A model generated the notes under the pieces. The model saw only the letters and a program-made list of their open reading frames with translations. It was not told the DNA's origin and searched no databases. From a virus, in IMG/VR virus record IMGVR_UViG_3300028883_000072, positions 1-44,980 of that record: a stretch of 44,980 nucleotides of DNA, one strand, 5' to 3'. Numbering within the stretch: position 1 is the stretch's first letter; every line of letters starts with the position of its first letter. Position numbers and translations under genes: made by a program. This document shows positions 1-9,508 of the stretch, one piece after another.

Positions 1-126
1 AGCAGTACCGAGCGCCGGGTCGCTTCCTCGAGCTTATCCCTGGGATCACGACCGGTCAGGAAGTCGCCCGGGCTCGCGGTGCGGCCGAGAATCAGTTGTT
101 TACGGAAGATGCAGAGTTCAACCGGA
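1..126. repeat. Terminal overlap, left copy (pairs with 44849-44974)
   Basis: The first 126 bases are identical to 44849-44974. After that the right copy lacks one A relative to the left copy (GGAAGCAG against GGAGCAG) and then ends. The reading frame of the gene starting at 44758 continues exactly into the frame read at 3-2015. This is what a circular contig cut at an arbitrary point looks like, with the last few bases slightly degraded. It need not be a physical direct terminal repeat of the virion DNA. Confidence 0.93.
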
Positions 127-2015
127 AGCAGAGAGAGAGGACGCTTGAGGCTCAGGATTACGCCAAGTCCAGGCGTCCGATAGCGGAGGCGACCGAAGAC
201 ATCCAGCTTCAGAACATGAAGCAGAGTGGCGAGTTCGCGAGGAGACGGATGGAGATGTCTGAGGCTGATGCGGCCCGAGTAGCTGCGAACCAGCAGTACG
301 CTGAGTCCAGGCGCCCACTAGTCGAGAGGTCGCAGGAACTCGCGGTCCAAGGGCAGGAGCAGAGCCTGGCATTTAACAGAGAGAACCAGCAGTTTACGAG
401 AGACGAGCGTGCTCGGGTTGCTTCGGAGCGAGATATTGCGCAGTACGGGGCTGATCTAGCGACAGGGTTCAACCACGCCATGGAGGGGGGCGTGTATCAG
501 CTAGTTGCAGGGGCTATGCCAGAGGGGGTTACGTTTACCCATGCGGACAACGAGAAAGCGAAGCAGCTTTCACAGTACTCACTGATAGCCGGAATTATGG
601 CTTCGGCAGATGGTTTCAATCGCGCTATAGAGACGGAAACCAATTTGGATAACGAGAAGTTCGCGCGGTTTATGTTCGATAAACTTGGGGTCACGGTTAA
701 CTATGAGGACGAGACTCTTACTACACCAACCGGGGAGGTAATCCCGCGAAACGGGGTCAATCAGTGGGTCCGAGACAACGTAAAAGACTTCGCCCGTGAG
801 GCCTTGGCAGTGTCCGCTCAGGGCCGCAGAGCATCAAGTGTCCACGCTAATGGCCTCTGGCATGCGACTCAGGCCGTTGGAGACTGGATGGGCAAGAACG
901 TCTCCCCTGGACTGGTGAAGAGCGTAGTGGACACTGCTTCAGCGCAAACGGATCCAGAGCAGATTACCATTTTTTCTGCGCTTAACACTGGTTTAGATAT
1001 CGTTAAGGATGGAACGATATCCCCAAACGAGAGGCCAAATCTCGGACAGCAGCTTGAGGTGCTGGCGCAGCAGTTGGGATTCAAGTTTGAGGAGACACCG
1101 AGCGGGCTGTTCTATGTAGGAGAGGAGGGGACGCTGACGCCGTTCGAGGATTGGGCGAAAGACCTGCTTTCAAAGAATCAGTTCCAGTACCAGCTTGAGC
1201 AGGTGGTAAAGACTGTTCCAGAAAAAGTGCCCCCGCTTGTTGGTATGCTTCTTGGTCAGCGTCTTCGCGATCTTGACGGGAAGGCCACTCCTGCGGAAGT
1301 CGCATTCGTCGCACAGGAGCTCCAAGCCACCGCTCCTTTTCCAGACGATCAGAGCGTAAATCGTCATGCAGTGTTCGCACCCCTTGGGTTGGGGCCAGGG
1401 GACGTCAGCGCCGCGGGTAACGAGTGGGTTGACGAGTATAGCCGCCGGATTGTCAGCGGAGGGCTCGATCCGAAAGACAGAACTGGACTCGCTGAGACTC
1501 TGGTGTATCTCGCCAAGCGTGCCCCGGCTGGTCTCAGTCGGGAAGATCAGTATGAGATGTGGAACAAGATGTCTAAGCGGTTCGGGGCAGACAAAGATGT
1601 CGCTGAGCAGTACAATCCATTTAAGGAGAAGGTTGTCGCAACGGTCCCGAGAAAGGCGGATAAGCTGGACAAAGCCTCTGCATTCATGGACCGCGTTCTC
1701 CGGGAGTTCGCATACGACAATCGCATCGCGAGCTCGGACCTTTCGGCCTTGAAGTCCCCAGATATGAAGAAGAAGCTGGTCGCGAAGACGCTTGGCGATC
1801 TCAAATCAGCCGGGATGCCATCCAGCGAACAGGTTGCTTTGCTCCTGGTCAACAGCGCTCTTGAGAGCGGGATAAAGACGGGAACCGGAGCAGACCGCAT
1901 GCGCGCTCTCGGGTCGTGGCTGAATAAGATGAGGCCCACACTGGCCGAAGCGCCTGCGCCGGACCCAGTACAGGCGTGGCTCGATGCCCCTGTTCCTTCT
2001 CGGAGGGGGAGATAG
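1..2015 (+). CDS. Large coiled-coil internal virion/ejection protein, 3' part (701 aa in the circle)
   Basis: This is the main part of a gene whose start lies at 44758; joined through the overlap it encodes about 701 aa. A TTG at 96 is a possible internal start, but the open frame already runs through the left edge, so the upstream ATG is preferred. The N-terminal 140 residues are charged and coiled-coil-like, with two RRP-containing repeats (SRRPIAEA and SRRPLVER) and many Q, E and R residues. The rest is mixed helical with no enzyme motif I recognise. It ends one base before the 1513-aa gene. Size, coiled coil and position after the nozzle-like gene fit a podovirus ejection-core protein (in the role of T7 gp15 or P22 gp16/gp20); that role is inference. 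Confidence 0.8.
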   Translation, partial: QYRAPGRFLELIPGITTGQEVARARGAAENQLFTEDAEFNRKQRERTLEAQDYAKSRRPIAEATEDIQLQNMKQSGEFARRRMEMSEADAARVAANQQYAESRRPLVERSQELAVQGQEQSLAFNRENQQFTRDERARVASERDIAQYGADLATGFNHAMEGGVYQLVAGAMPEGVTFTHADNEKAKQLSQYSLIAGIMASADGFNRAIETETNLDNEKFARFMFDKLGVTVNYEDETLTTPTGEVIPRNGVNQWVRDNVKDFAREALAVSAQGRRASSVHANGLWHATQAVGDWMGKNVSPGLVKSVVDTASAQTDPEQITIFSALNTGLDIVKDGTISPNERPNLGQQLEVLAQQLGFKFEETPSGLFYVGEEGTLTPFEDWAKDLLSKNQFQYQLEQVVKTVPEKVPPLVGMLLGQRLRDLDGKATPAEVAFVAQELQATAPFPDDQSVNRHAVFAPLGLGPGDVSAAGNEWVDEYSRRIVSGGLDPKDRTGLAETLVYLAKRAPAGLSREDQYEMWNKMSKRFGADKDVAEQYNPFKEKVVATVPRKADKLDKASAFMDRVLREFAYDNRIASSDLSALKSPDMKKKLVAKTLGDLKSAGMPSSEQVALLLVNSALESGIKTGTGADRMRALGSWLNKMRPTLAEAPAPDPVQAWLDAPVPSRRGR

Positions 2016-5000
2016 ATGCCAATCACTGAACAGCGACGAAGGCAGCTGTACCAACTGGCCGACGCGGAGCTCGGTATTGGTCCTCCAGTTAAGGAGGGGA
2101 TGGTGACCGAAGCGGTGCAGGCCGCTCAGCTCGCTGGGGCCAGCATGCTTGCTCGCTTCGGGGCGACCGCCGAAGCGTTTGGTGTGAGTCAGGGTGGCAT
2201 ACGCCGGGCTGCTGAAGAGTACATAGCAGAGCGTCCGGAGATCCTGCCGTCCCCGGGCTACAAGGCTCTTAGTCTTGATCCGTCCCATCTCGCGAGAACA
2301 GCCGCCGGCGGTATCACAACGTCGGTTCCCGCCCTTGGGGCGGGCGTGGCTGCTACGATCGCTACGGGTAGCCCGGCGGTTGGCACTGCAGCCGCTTTCG
2401 CGGTGTCCTTTGGCTCTATCTACGGGCAGGAGGTTCAGGACTATCGGAAGGCGCTTCCGGACTCGTTGTCGGAAGAGACAAAAGACCGGCTCGCTCTGGC
2501 ATCTTCGGTTGGGCAAGCGGCCGTTGAATCCTTCTTCGGCCCAGAAGCGCTGGTTGGGGGCTTCGCCAGTAAGGCGTTCATGACCTCCGCGAAGAACGCG
2601 GTCAAGAAGAGCGTCATAAAGACCGCACTCGCTGCCGGTGCTGAAGAGGCCTTTGAGGAGGTTTTCCAAGATGGACTGTCCCGTGCGATCAAAGAGATCG
2701 GCGGTGCGGAGCTACCGCCCATTACGCTCAGGGGCGCACTGGAAACTGCCGCCGGCGGCTTCATTCCGGGGGCAATCCTCGGCGGCGGCATGCGGCTGGC
2801 TGGCGGAGCCCCCGCCAATGCCGCGCCGGCCGTGGACGAGACGGCAGCCCCAGAGGTGGCCCCAGTCGTAGAGCCGGGAGCAGCCACTGTCGACGTCGAG
2901 CCTACGGCCCCAGTTGTGGAGCGCTTGGCCGACGAGGCTGCCCGGGCGCAGCAAGAGGACTTCGCCAAGCGCTATGACGTTTCAGAAGAGGTAGACCAAG
3001 AGGCCTCGAAGATCCTTACAGAGAAGTACAACAGGCCAATAGAGGCGCGGATAGCTAATCCGCGTACTCGCCGGGATAAAACCGCGCAGATAGTGGGTCA
3101 GCTACTCGGCCTTGATGTCCAGTTCGTCCAATCAGACGCGGACGCTACGAACGGCTTCATGGTCCCCAAGACAAACAAGATCTACATCCACGCTGATCCA
3201 GAAGCCGATCCGTCGATGGTTGTGCTCGGTCACGAATTCGACCACTATCTCAAGAGCACATCGCCCGACCTCCACGCCGCTTGGCAGGGCGTAGTCAGTC
3301 AGTCGGCCAGCAAGAGCAAGGCCCGCGAGATGCGTGTCGGCCTTGAGGCTGCCGGGGTTGTTGAAGAGGATCTGCTGGACGAGACATCGGCGACCGTGAT
3401 GGGTGACATGTTTGGCGATCCGGAGATGTGGTCGAGGGTTAAAGCAGAAGACCGGCCTCTGTTCCAGCGTCTTGCTGCAGCAGTTATTCGGTTCATCGAT
3501 TCGGTTAAGGCCCGTTTGAAAGGCAAAGCGAGTGTTGAAGGTTTTCTCACAGATCTTGATTCAGTGAGGGACGCGGCCGCTATGCTGGTGGAAGACGCTC
3601 GAAATAAGAAAGCAGAGAAGAAGCGTGGTCTCGCTGAAGTGGATGCTCGGACTGCTAAAGACCTCGTTGCTCAAGAAGCAAGAAAGCGGTCTGATGAGTG
3701 GGACTCCCAGCAAGCACAGATGGAGGCCGCAGCAGCGCAGAAGACGCAGGACCAAGCGGAGAAGAGCAAGAACCGCCTGTCGGAGAGCATCTATCGCACG
3801 TCACAGCTCGATGTGGATGAGCAGGCTCGTATTTCCGAGGGGCAGATGCAGATTGCCGAAGAGCAAGCTGCTTTGGCGGATGAGAGGTTTGAGCGTGACG
3901 CTGCCGAGAGTCGGATGAATCGGCGCTGGTACGATATGGCCGGGGTGAATCTCCCGTCAGATAGGCTCACGGCAGAACAGCGCGCAACTCGCGATACGAT
4001 TCGTCGTAAGCTCAAGGCTATTGGTGTGCCGCCAAAGTCTGTTACGCTTCAGCAGGGGATTCAGATTCTTGCTCAGCGTGAAGCAGACCGCGGGGTGCGG
4101 CAGCCGAGGTTCTCCCAGCGTGCTCGCCCCGATTTGGCGGTTCCTGCGGGTGTTGGAGAAGCAGGTACAGAGATCCTCAACGAGGTGGACAGGGAGCGCG
4201 GCAAGCCAGCTTTCATCACCGACGCTGCCCGCCGTGCAGAAGCGAAGGCAGCGATCGACGAGGCCGGGGCGCGCAATTTCGCCAATGACCTTCTCGCTGG
4301 AAAAGTCAAAGTTCCGGAAGACCCGAACTCTCAAGCGCTCCATATCCAGAAAGTCATCGAGACATTCGAAGAGCTGTCGAGCGAGCATGCATCCACCCTC
4401 AATTTCGAGACGAAGAAGCTGGCTGCGAAGGTCGGCGGTGCGTACCGGACACTCATGTCCGCGCAGGGTCTGGGCCTCCGGGTTGGCCACGGCGGCCTGG
4501 CCGGCGCGAACAAAGACCCCTCTCTCGCACGCAAGGCCGCGATAAATATGGCTCTGGTCGACACTAGCCGTCCGACCTACGTGGCGAACATGCTGAAAAA
4601 GCAATTCAACTTCGATGTGGCCAATCCGGACTACGACATGTTGTCGAATCCGAAGACATTCCGGGACATGATGCGCGCGATTAAGCAGGCGGACAGCACG
4701 TTGCCGGACTACCTGTTTGAGTACTGGATGCACTGGGGCCTGCTTTCTTCGCCGGGGACCGTGCTGGTTAACCCGATCAGCACCGGCGCTTTCATCGGGT
4801 GGGAGCTGACGATGCAGCGGGCCGCCGAGGCGGCGCTGTCCTTCGCCAAAGAGAAGATCACCGGTAGGCGGACAAAAGGCGCGGCGACTGCGGGCGAGTT
4901 CAAGTACATGACCGCGAAGCTGGCGCCCCATCTGAAGGCGGCGCAGCAGCGATTTTCCTCCTCCTTCTCCTCCGGAGAGCCGCAAGACGGTCGGTCGCTC

Positions 5001-6557
5001 TTTGAGCACCACGGCTACATTCCCGAAGACGTCCGCATGCGCCTCCCCTCCTTCAAGAGCGAAGAGGTCATCTACCGGAATGCCCGAGAGGACGCGGTAA
5101 AGCGCGGGCTCAGCGACCCGGACACCTTCGCTTCGAAGCAACTTGAGAAGCACATCAACCGCGGGGTCAAGCTGCCCTTCATAAAAGGTAGTATCGTCCG
5201 CCTTCCCGGTCGCTTGAACATGGCATTCGACGAGTTCATGAAGGGGGTGGTCCAGCAGCAGGAAGCGGTCGCCTTTGCGTACCGGGAAGCGGTGGACAAG
5301 AAGATCAAAGGCGATGCCGCGATCTCGAAATACATCGACCAGCAGCTCTCCGACCCGGAATCTCACGCCTCTCTGTATGGGGCGAATCGCGCAATCGAGC
5401 TGTCATTCCAGGGCGACCCCGGCATGCTCGGCACGGCGCTGATGCATGCGAAGATGACGGAGCGCGGAAAAGGCTTGCGCTGGCTTTTCCCCTTCGTCCG
5501 GACCCCCTCCAATCTCATTCGCCTCGGTGCGAGGAAGTCCCCCCTTGGTTCAATCAGTCTGGCGAATCATCTTCGCAAAGAGATCACCCGCTACTTGGGC
5601 GACCCGGAAGCATACGAGATGGACGCAAAGACAATCAACTACGCGGCCGAGCAGGCCCTGGCCTGGTCGGTTGTCGGAGCTTTGATGTCCGCTATTGGCG
5701 GCGGAGACGAGCCGTGGATTACGGGATCTCGTCCGGACTATCGCAGCGGTGAATACGGGTTCAAAATGGCGAATCTGCCGCCGCAGTCAATTCGGATTGG
5801 TGACACCTGGCTCTCTTACAGCAGGATCGACCCGTTCTCCACCGCCATCACGGCGATAGTAGACGGCGTGAACGCGTTCTTCGATGCGAAGGATGGCAAG
5901 GAGATGTCACGCGTGGTTAACGACCTTCTCCGTACAGGAAAGAGCACTTTCCGCGACAAGACCTATCTCAAAACAGTCGGAGACCTCCTCCGCGCCGGAG
6001 AGAGCCAGCAGGGCATCTCTTACATTGCTGAGAACTTCGCCTCGTCATTCGTCCCAAGCGTGGTTCGGGCCGCTCGCAGAGCCGCGGATCCGAATGTCAG
6101 AGAGGGTACCCGCACGGAGGACCGGCCGTTCATGACTCGAGTCACCGACCGGGCGCAGCTCACACGACCGTATCCGCGGGTTGACGTTTGGGGCGACGAC
6201 GTCGAGTGGACCGGCTACGAGCCGAGCGTGGGCGAATGGGCCTTTCGTTTCCTGTTCCCGATGTATCGAAAGCACACGGACGGTATGTCCGGTCCGGAGC
6301 GTGTTTTGTGGAACTGGAACCAGAACAATCCGAACCAGCCATATTGGCCGAAGACCGGTCGGCTTACCGGGTTCACCAGCGCAGAGGGGTACCGCTACGC
6401 CCGGGAGCGTGGACGGTATGCGAAGCACCGAATTGAGCGGATGATCGAGTCCGGACGGATAAATACGGAGAGTCCGACAGCAAAAGATGTCGAGGCGATA
6501 AAGCGCGTTTTCAGCAAAGCAGCGAAGATTGCGGGCAAAAAGGTAAGGAGGCGATAG
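2016..6557 (+). CDS. Giant ejection protein with HExxH metallopeptidase-like site (1513 aa)
   Basis: The ATG directly follows the previous stop. Visible layout: Gly/Ala-rich hydrophobic segments near residues 90-135 and 225-265 that could insert in a membrane; an acidic, Pro/Ala-rich linker around 270-300; H406-E-F-D-H410, the HExxH zinc-peptidase signature, preceded by VVLG; a charged coiled-coil stretch around 520-640; and a C-terminal half with the phrase FPFVRTPSNLIRLG, which resembles the large polyvalent proteins of tailed phages. The length matches multi-domain podovirus ejection proteins that leave the capsid and span the host envelope. The peptidase could cut host envelope protein or process the protein itself. 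Enzyme activity is inferred only from HExxH; I cannot assign a third zinc ligand. Confidence 0.82.
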   Translation: MPITEQRRRQLYQLADAELGIGPPVKEGMVTEAVQAAQLAGASMLARFGATAEAFGVSQGGIRRAAEEYIAERPEILPSPGYKALSLDPSHLARTAAGGITTSVPALGAGVAATIATGSPAVGTAAAFAVSFGSIYGQEVQDYRKALPDSLSEETKDRLALASSVGQAAVESFFGPEALVGGFASKAFMTSAKNAVKKSVIKTALAAGAEEAFEEVFQDGLSRAIKEIGGAELPPITLRGALETAAGGFIPGAILGGGMRLAGGAPANAAPAVDETAAPEVAPVVEPGAATVDVEPTAPVVERLADEAARAQQEDFAKRYDVSEEVDQEASKILTEKYNRPIEARIANPRTRRDKTAQIVGQLLGLDVQFVQSDADATNGFMVPKTNKIYIHADPEADPSMVVLGHEFDHYLKSTSPDLHAAWQGVVSQSASKSKAREMRVGLEAAGVVEEDLLDETSATVMGDMFGDPEMWSRVKAEDRPLFQRLAAAVIRFIDSVKARLKGKASVEGFLTDLDSVRDAAAMLVEDARNKKAEKKRGLAEVDARTAKDLVAQEARKRSDEWDSQQAQMEAAAAQKTQDQAEKSKNRLSESIYRTSQLDVDEQARISEGQMQIAEEQAALADERFERDAAESRMNRRWYDMAGVNLPSDRLTAEQRATRDTIRRKLKAIGVPPKSVTLQQGIQILAQREADRGVRQPRFSQRARPDLAVPAGVGEAGTEILNEVDRERGKPAFITDAARRAEAKAAIDEAGARNFANDLLAGKVKVPEDPNSQALHIQKVIETFEELSSEHASTLNFETKKLAAKVGGAYRTLMSAQGLGLRVGHGGLAGANKDPSLARKAAINMALVDTSRPTYVANMLKKQFNFDVANPDYDMLSNPKTFRDMMRAIKQADSTLPDYLFEYWMHWGLLSSPGTVLVNPISTGAFIGWELTMQRAAEAALSFAKEKITGRRTKGAATAGEFKYMTAKLAPHLKAAQQRFSSSFSSGEPQDGRSLFEHHGYIPEDVRMRLPSFKSEEVIYRNAREDAVKRGLSDPDTFASKQLEKHINRGVKLPFIKGSIVRLPGRLNMAFDEFMKGVVQQQEAVAFAYREAVDKKIKGDAAISKYIDQQLSDPESHASLYGANRAIELSFQGDPGMLGTALMHAKMTERGKGLRWLFPFVRTPSNLIRLGARKSPLGSISLANHLRKEITRYLGDPEAYEMDAKTINYAAEQALAWSVVGALMSAIGGGDEPWITGSRPDYRSGEYGFKMANLPPQSIRIGDTWLSYSRIDPFSTAITAIVDGVNAFFDAKDGKEMSRVVNDLLRTGKSTFRDKTYLKTVGDLLRAGESQQGISYIAENFASSFVPSVVRAARRAADPNVREGTRTEDRPFMTRVTDRAQLTRPYPRVDVWGDDVEWTGYEPSVGEWAFRFLFPMYRKHTDGMSGPERVLWNWNQNNPNQPYWPKTGRLTGFTSAEGYRYARERGRYAKHRIERMIESGRINTESPTAKDVEAIKRVFSKAAKIAGKKVRRR

Positions 6558-6559
6558 CT

Positions 6560-6841
6560 ATGAGTCTGAGCGGATCGTACGCACCCACCAACGTCAGTGT
6601 GACCACGACAAGCGGTACACTCCTGGCATCCGACAAAGCCCTCCAGTCGGTGACACTGAGCAACCTGGATTCCGCGAATGACGTGTTCATCGCGGTCAAA
6701 CCGAACGATGCGGTGGCGGATAAAGGCATCATTGTTCGGGCCGGAACCAGCGTGTCGCTGTTCGGAAGGGAATGCCCGGTTGACGGGCTTAACGCGATCT
6801 CGTCCGCAGGGACGGTGACGGTCGCCATTCTGAGGGGCTAA
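6560..6841 (+). CDS. Small beta-rich virion-type protein (93 aa)
   Basis: ATG at 6560 with a strong AAGGAGG site upstream, two bases after the previous stop. The protein is low in charge and rich in Ser, Thr, Val and Ala with alternating hydrophobics, ending in TVTVAILRG. No signal peptide or catalytic motif is visible. Proteins of this size and composition are common between tail and fibre genes as decoration or fibre-associated proteins; the exact role is unknown. Confidence 0.7.
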   Translation: MSLSGSYAPTNVSVTTTSGTLLASDKALQSVTLSNLDSANDVFIAVKPNDAVADKGIIVRAGTSVSLFGRECPVDGLNAISSAGTVTVAILRG

Positions 6842-6844
6842 GCC

Positions 6845-7390
6845 ATGCCTATCTACTTTTCAACCAACGGCAGCGGCGGAAGCGGCGGGGCGTCGAAACT
6901 CATGCTCAACTTCAAGCCGGCAGAGCTTGAGGCGATCGAGACAAACTTCGCCCCTTCCGGCAAGATTACGGGGACGACTAACGGACGCCCGCGCAGTGTC
7001 AGAATCTTCGATGACACAACCGAGCAATACGTATCCGGTACGTTTCAAGCCCCGGCAGACCTCGACGCGTCAGGAACTGTGACATTCCGTGCGATTGTCA
7101 CCCCGGCTACTGCGGCTTCAGCTAACACAGCTTGGACGTTCGGGCATGATCCGATAGCGGACGGTGAGGACTGGGACGATGGAGGCTGGACGGATGAGGA
7201 CTCCGGTGCCGTCGCTATGAGCACAGATGACGACGATGACACCTTGGTCGAGTGGACGGAGACCGTGAGCAATCTCGGCTGGGCTGCGAAGGATGACGTG
7301 ATCTTCCGGCTGAGCCGTGACGTCGGGACCGACACTCTGAGCGGCGATCTCTACCTCGTCAACTTCACAATCGAAATACCGGTGGCGTAG
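6845..7390 (+). CDS. Probable fibre/receptor-binding accessory protein (181 aa)
   Basis: It starts four bases after the previous stop. A Gly/Ser-rich N-terminus (GSGGSGG) is followed by beta-strand-rich sequence with an acidic run of five Asp near the middle and a C-terminal pattern (VIFRLSRDVG, then VNFTIEI) resembling the jelly-roll-like tip domains found in fibre proteins of environmental phages. It sits directly before the LamG-repeat protein and is probably co-expressed with it. Assignment as a virion surface protein is inference from composition and context. Confidence 0.6.
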   Translation: MPIYFSTNGSGGSGGASKLMLNFKPAELEAIETNFAPSGKITGTTNGRPRSVRIFDDTTEQYVSGTFQAPADLDASGTVTFRAIVTPATAASANTAWTFGHDPIADGEDWDDGGWTDEDSGAVAMSTDDDDDTLVEWTETVSNLGWAAKDDVIFRLSRDVGTDTLSGDLYLVNFTIEIPVA

Positions 7391-7391
7391 T

Positions 7392-9506
7392 ATGGCGACA
7401 TCCAGCAGAGATTTCATTTCAGCGAACTCGGACTATGTCGACACGAACGACCCGTGTACAAGTTGGCCTGCCTCAGATTGGACCCTGTCGTGCTGGGTGA
7501 GATTGGACGATGGGCAACCCAGCGCACTAAATGCCTTGCTTGGCGTTGTTAAGGTGGGAGACACAGACCGGCTGTTTGCGAATGTCGATACTGCTGGCGC
7601 CCTTTATCTATTACTCGGAGTGAACGGAGACACTGCCCGTGCGCAAACTGCAGCGGCTATTTTTGCGGATGGCCAGACGTCTTGGACGCATATAGCTTTC
7701 CGACAAGACTGGACGGCGAATGAAGGCGGCGGACAGCTCGATATCTTTGTTAACGGTTCAAAGCAGACGCTCGACGACACAAACAACGGTGACACGACGG
7801 GTTTGACTGCGGGGAGCTGGAACGCTCCGGGTGGCAATCTTGCTATAGGGGCAATTAACTACGTAGCCAGCGGATTGAACTACCACATCGACGGTCAGCT
7901 TGCTGACTTTCGCCGCTACTCCGAGGCGCTTTCTGACGCCGACATAGCTGTGCTCGCGACCGGCAACATGTCCGCGCTGATGACTGCGACGCTTGAGGCT
8001 GAATGGCTCAGGAATGGCGCCGTCACGGACTACATGGGGAACTTCCCGCCGACGAATCATGGCAGCGACGACAGCACAGAGCGGCCTCCGGTGTCCGAGA
8101 CGATGGCGAGCAGGGGGTTCGACTCGACGATTGACCAATGCGTCGACACGAACGACCCGATGACTGACTGGCCGAAGAGTGACTTCACGCTCGCTTTCTG
8201 GATCCGGCTCGATGACGGGCAACCAGCGTCTTACCGAGGGATTTTCGGTGTAGACAATACAGACCCAGTGACAAACCGAGTGTCCGTATTGATCCCGGCA
8301 AGTGGAAAACTGGAGGGTTACATGGGGGCGGGCGGCACCAGCGCGATAGCTCAGACTGCCGCAGCCGTGTTTCCAGATGGGCAGACAGGTTGGTACCACA
8401 TCGCCCTGCGGCAGGATTGGACGGCGAATGAAGGTGGCGGACAGCTCGACATTTTCGTCAATGGCTCAAAGCAGACGCTTGATGAAACCTACAATGGCGA
8501 TACGTCTGCGTTGACTCCCGCGAACTGGACGGCAAACGGCGACATGCCTATCGGGGCAGTCAGACGAAACGATTCGACTTTGCAGTACCTTTTCGACGGT
8601 CAGCTTGCTGACTTTCGCCGCTACTCCGAGGCCCTGTCCGACGCCGACATCGCGGTTCTCGCTACGGGAAACATGTCGGCGCTGATGACTGCCACACTTG
8701 AAGCAGAGTGGCTTAGAAACGGCGCTGTGTCCGATTACATGGGGAATTTCTCTCCCACTAACCACGGCAGCAGCGACAGCCCAGAGCGGCCTCCGGTGTC
8801 CGAGGTGACCGGATGCCGTGACTTCGACTCGACGATTGACCAATGCGTCAACACGAACGATCCGATGACGTCGTGGCCAAAGAGCGATTTCACTGTTGCG
8901 TTTTGGGCGCGTCTCGATGACGGACAAACCGAGTCGACGGACATGTTCTGGGGTGTCCGCGCGGACCCGCAGGACATGGTTCTGCAAATGCTGGTGTCCA
9001 GCGGTTCGCTACAGGCGTCATTCGAAATTGATGACGTGCTTGCTCGTACCGTAATCCTGTCAGTGTTTCCCGACGGTCAGACAGGTTGGTACCACATCGC
9101 CCTGCGGCAGGATTGGACCGCGAATGAAGGTGGCGGACAGCTCGACATTTTCGTTAATGGCTCAAAGCAGACGCCGACAGCACCTAACACTGGAGACACG
9201 TCCGCCCTCACGGCTGCGAGCTGGGTATCACCTGCGATCATGTATGTGGGCGCTCGAAATCGCGAGGGGACCGGGCGAGACAGTGGTATAGACGGTCAGA
9301 TATCTGACTTCATGCGATACTCTCGCGCCCTCACCGACAACGAGATCCTGTCCTTGTCGAAGGGCGAAGAGCCTGCGATGTTCGCGGACCTCGAAACGCA
9401 CATCCTCCACATGGGCCAGATGCGCGACGAAACCGGCAACATCGAACCCAGCAATTACGGGAGTGCTGACAGCGCTCTCGGTCCACCCGTTCCAGGAGGC
9501 AATTGA
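7392..9506 (+). CDS. Triplicated LamG/concanavalin A-like tail adhesin (704 aa)
   Basis: Three successive modules of about 235 residues begin near residues 1, 238 and 474. Each carries the same landmarks in order: a TNDP..SWP opening, a W.RLDDGQ strand, FPDGQTGWYHIALRQDWT (or variant), GGGQLDIFVNGSKQT, and FMRYSRAL or FRRYSEAL. This is the pattern of a LamG-type jelly-roll (Laminin_G_3) sugar- or protein-binding domain. Modules 2 and 3 are close to identical at DNA level over the central strand region, so they arose by recent duplication or exchange. The position after the ejection proteins and among other beta-rich genes suggests a receptor-binding fibre or spike component. No pectate-lyase helix or hydrolase motif is visible. 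Confidence 0.82.
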   Translation: MATSSRDFISANSDYVDTNDPCTSWPASDWTLSCWVRLDDGQPSALNALLGVVKVGDTDRLFANVDTAGALYLLLGVNGDTARAQTAAAIFADGQTSWTHIAFRQDWTANEGGGQLDIFVNGSKQTLDDTNNGDTTGLTAGSWNAPGGNLAIGAINYVASGLNYHIDGQLADFRRYSEALSDADIAVLATGNMSALMTATLEAEWLRNGAVTDYMGNFPPTNHGSDDSTERPPVSETMASRGFDSTIDQCVDTNDPMTDWPKSDFTLAFWIRLDDGQPASYRGIFGVDNTDPVTNRVSVLIPASGKLEGYMGAGGTSAIAQTAAAVFPDGQTGWYHIALRQDWTANEGGGQLDIFVNGSKQTLDETYNGDTSALTPANWTANGDMPIGAVRRNDSTLQYLFDGQLADFRRYSEALSDADIAVLATGNMSALMTATLEAEWLRNGAVSDYMGNFSPTNHGSSDSPERPPVSEVTGCRDFDSTIDQCVNTNDPMTSWPKSDFTVAFWARLDDGQTESTDMFWGVRADPQDMVLQMLVSSGSLQASFEIDDVLARTVILSVFPDGQTGWYHIALRQDWTANEGGGQLDIFVNGSKQTPTAPNTGDTSALTAASWVSPAIMYVGARNREGTGRDSGIDGQISDFMRYSRALTDNEILSLSKGEEPAMFADLETHILHMGQMRDETGNIEPSNYGSADSALGPPVPGGN

Positions 9507-9508
9507 GC

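Noticed and set aside
3957-5366. A 469-residue minus-strand frame
   Set aside because: Antisense to the 1513-aa ejection protein, with no ribosome site or recognisable motif.
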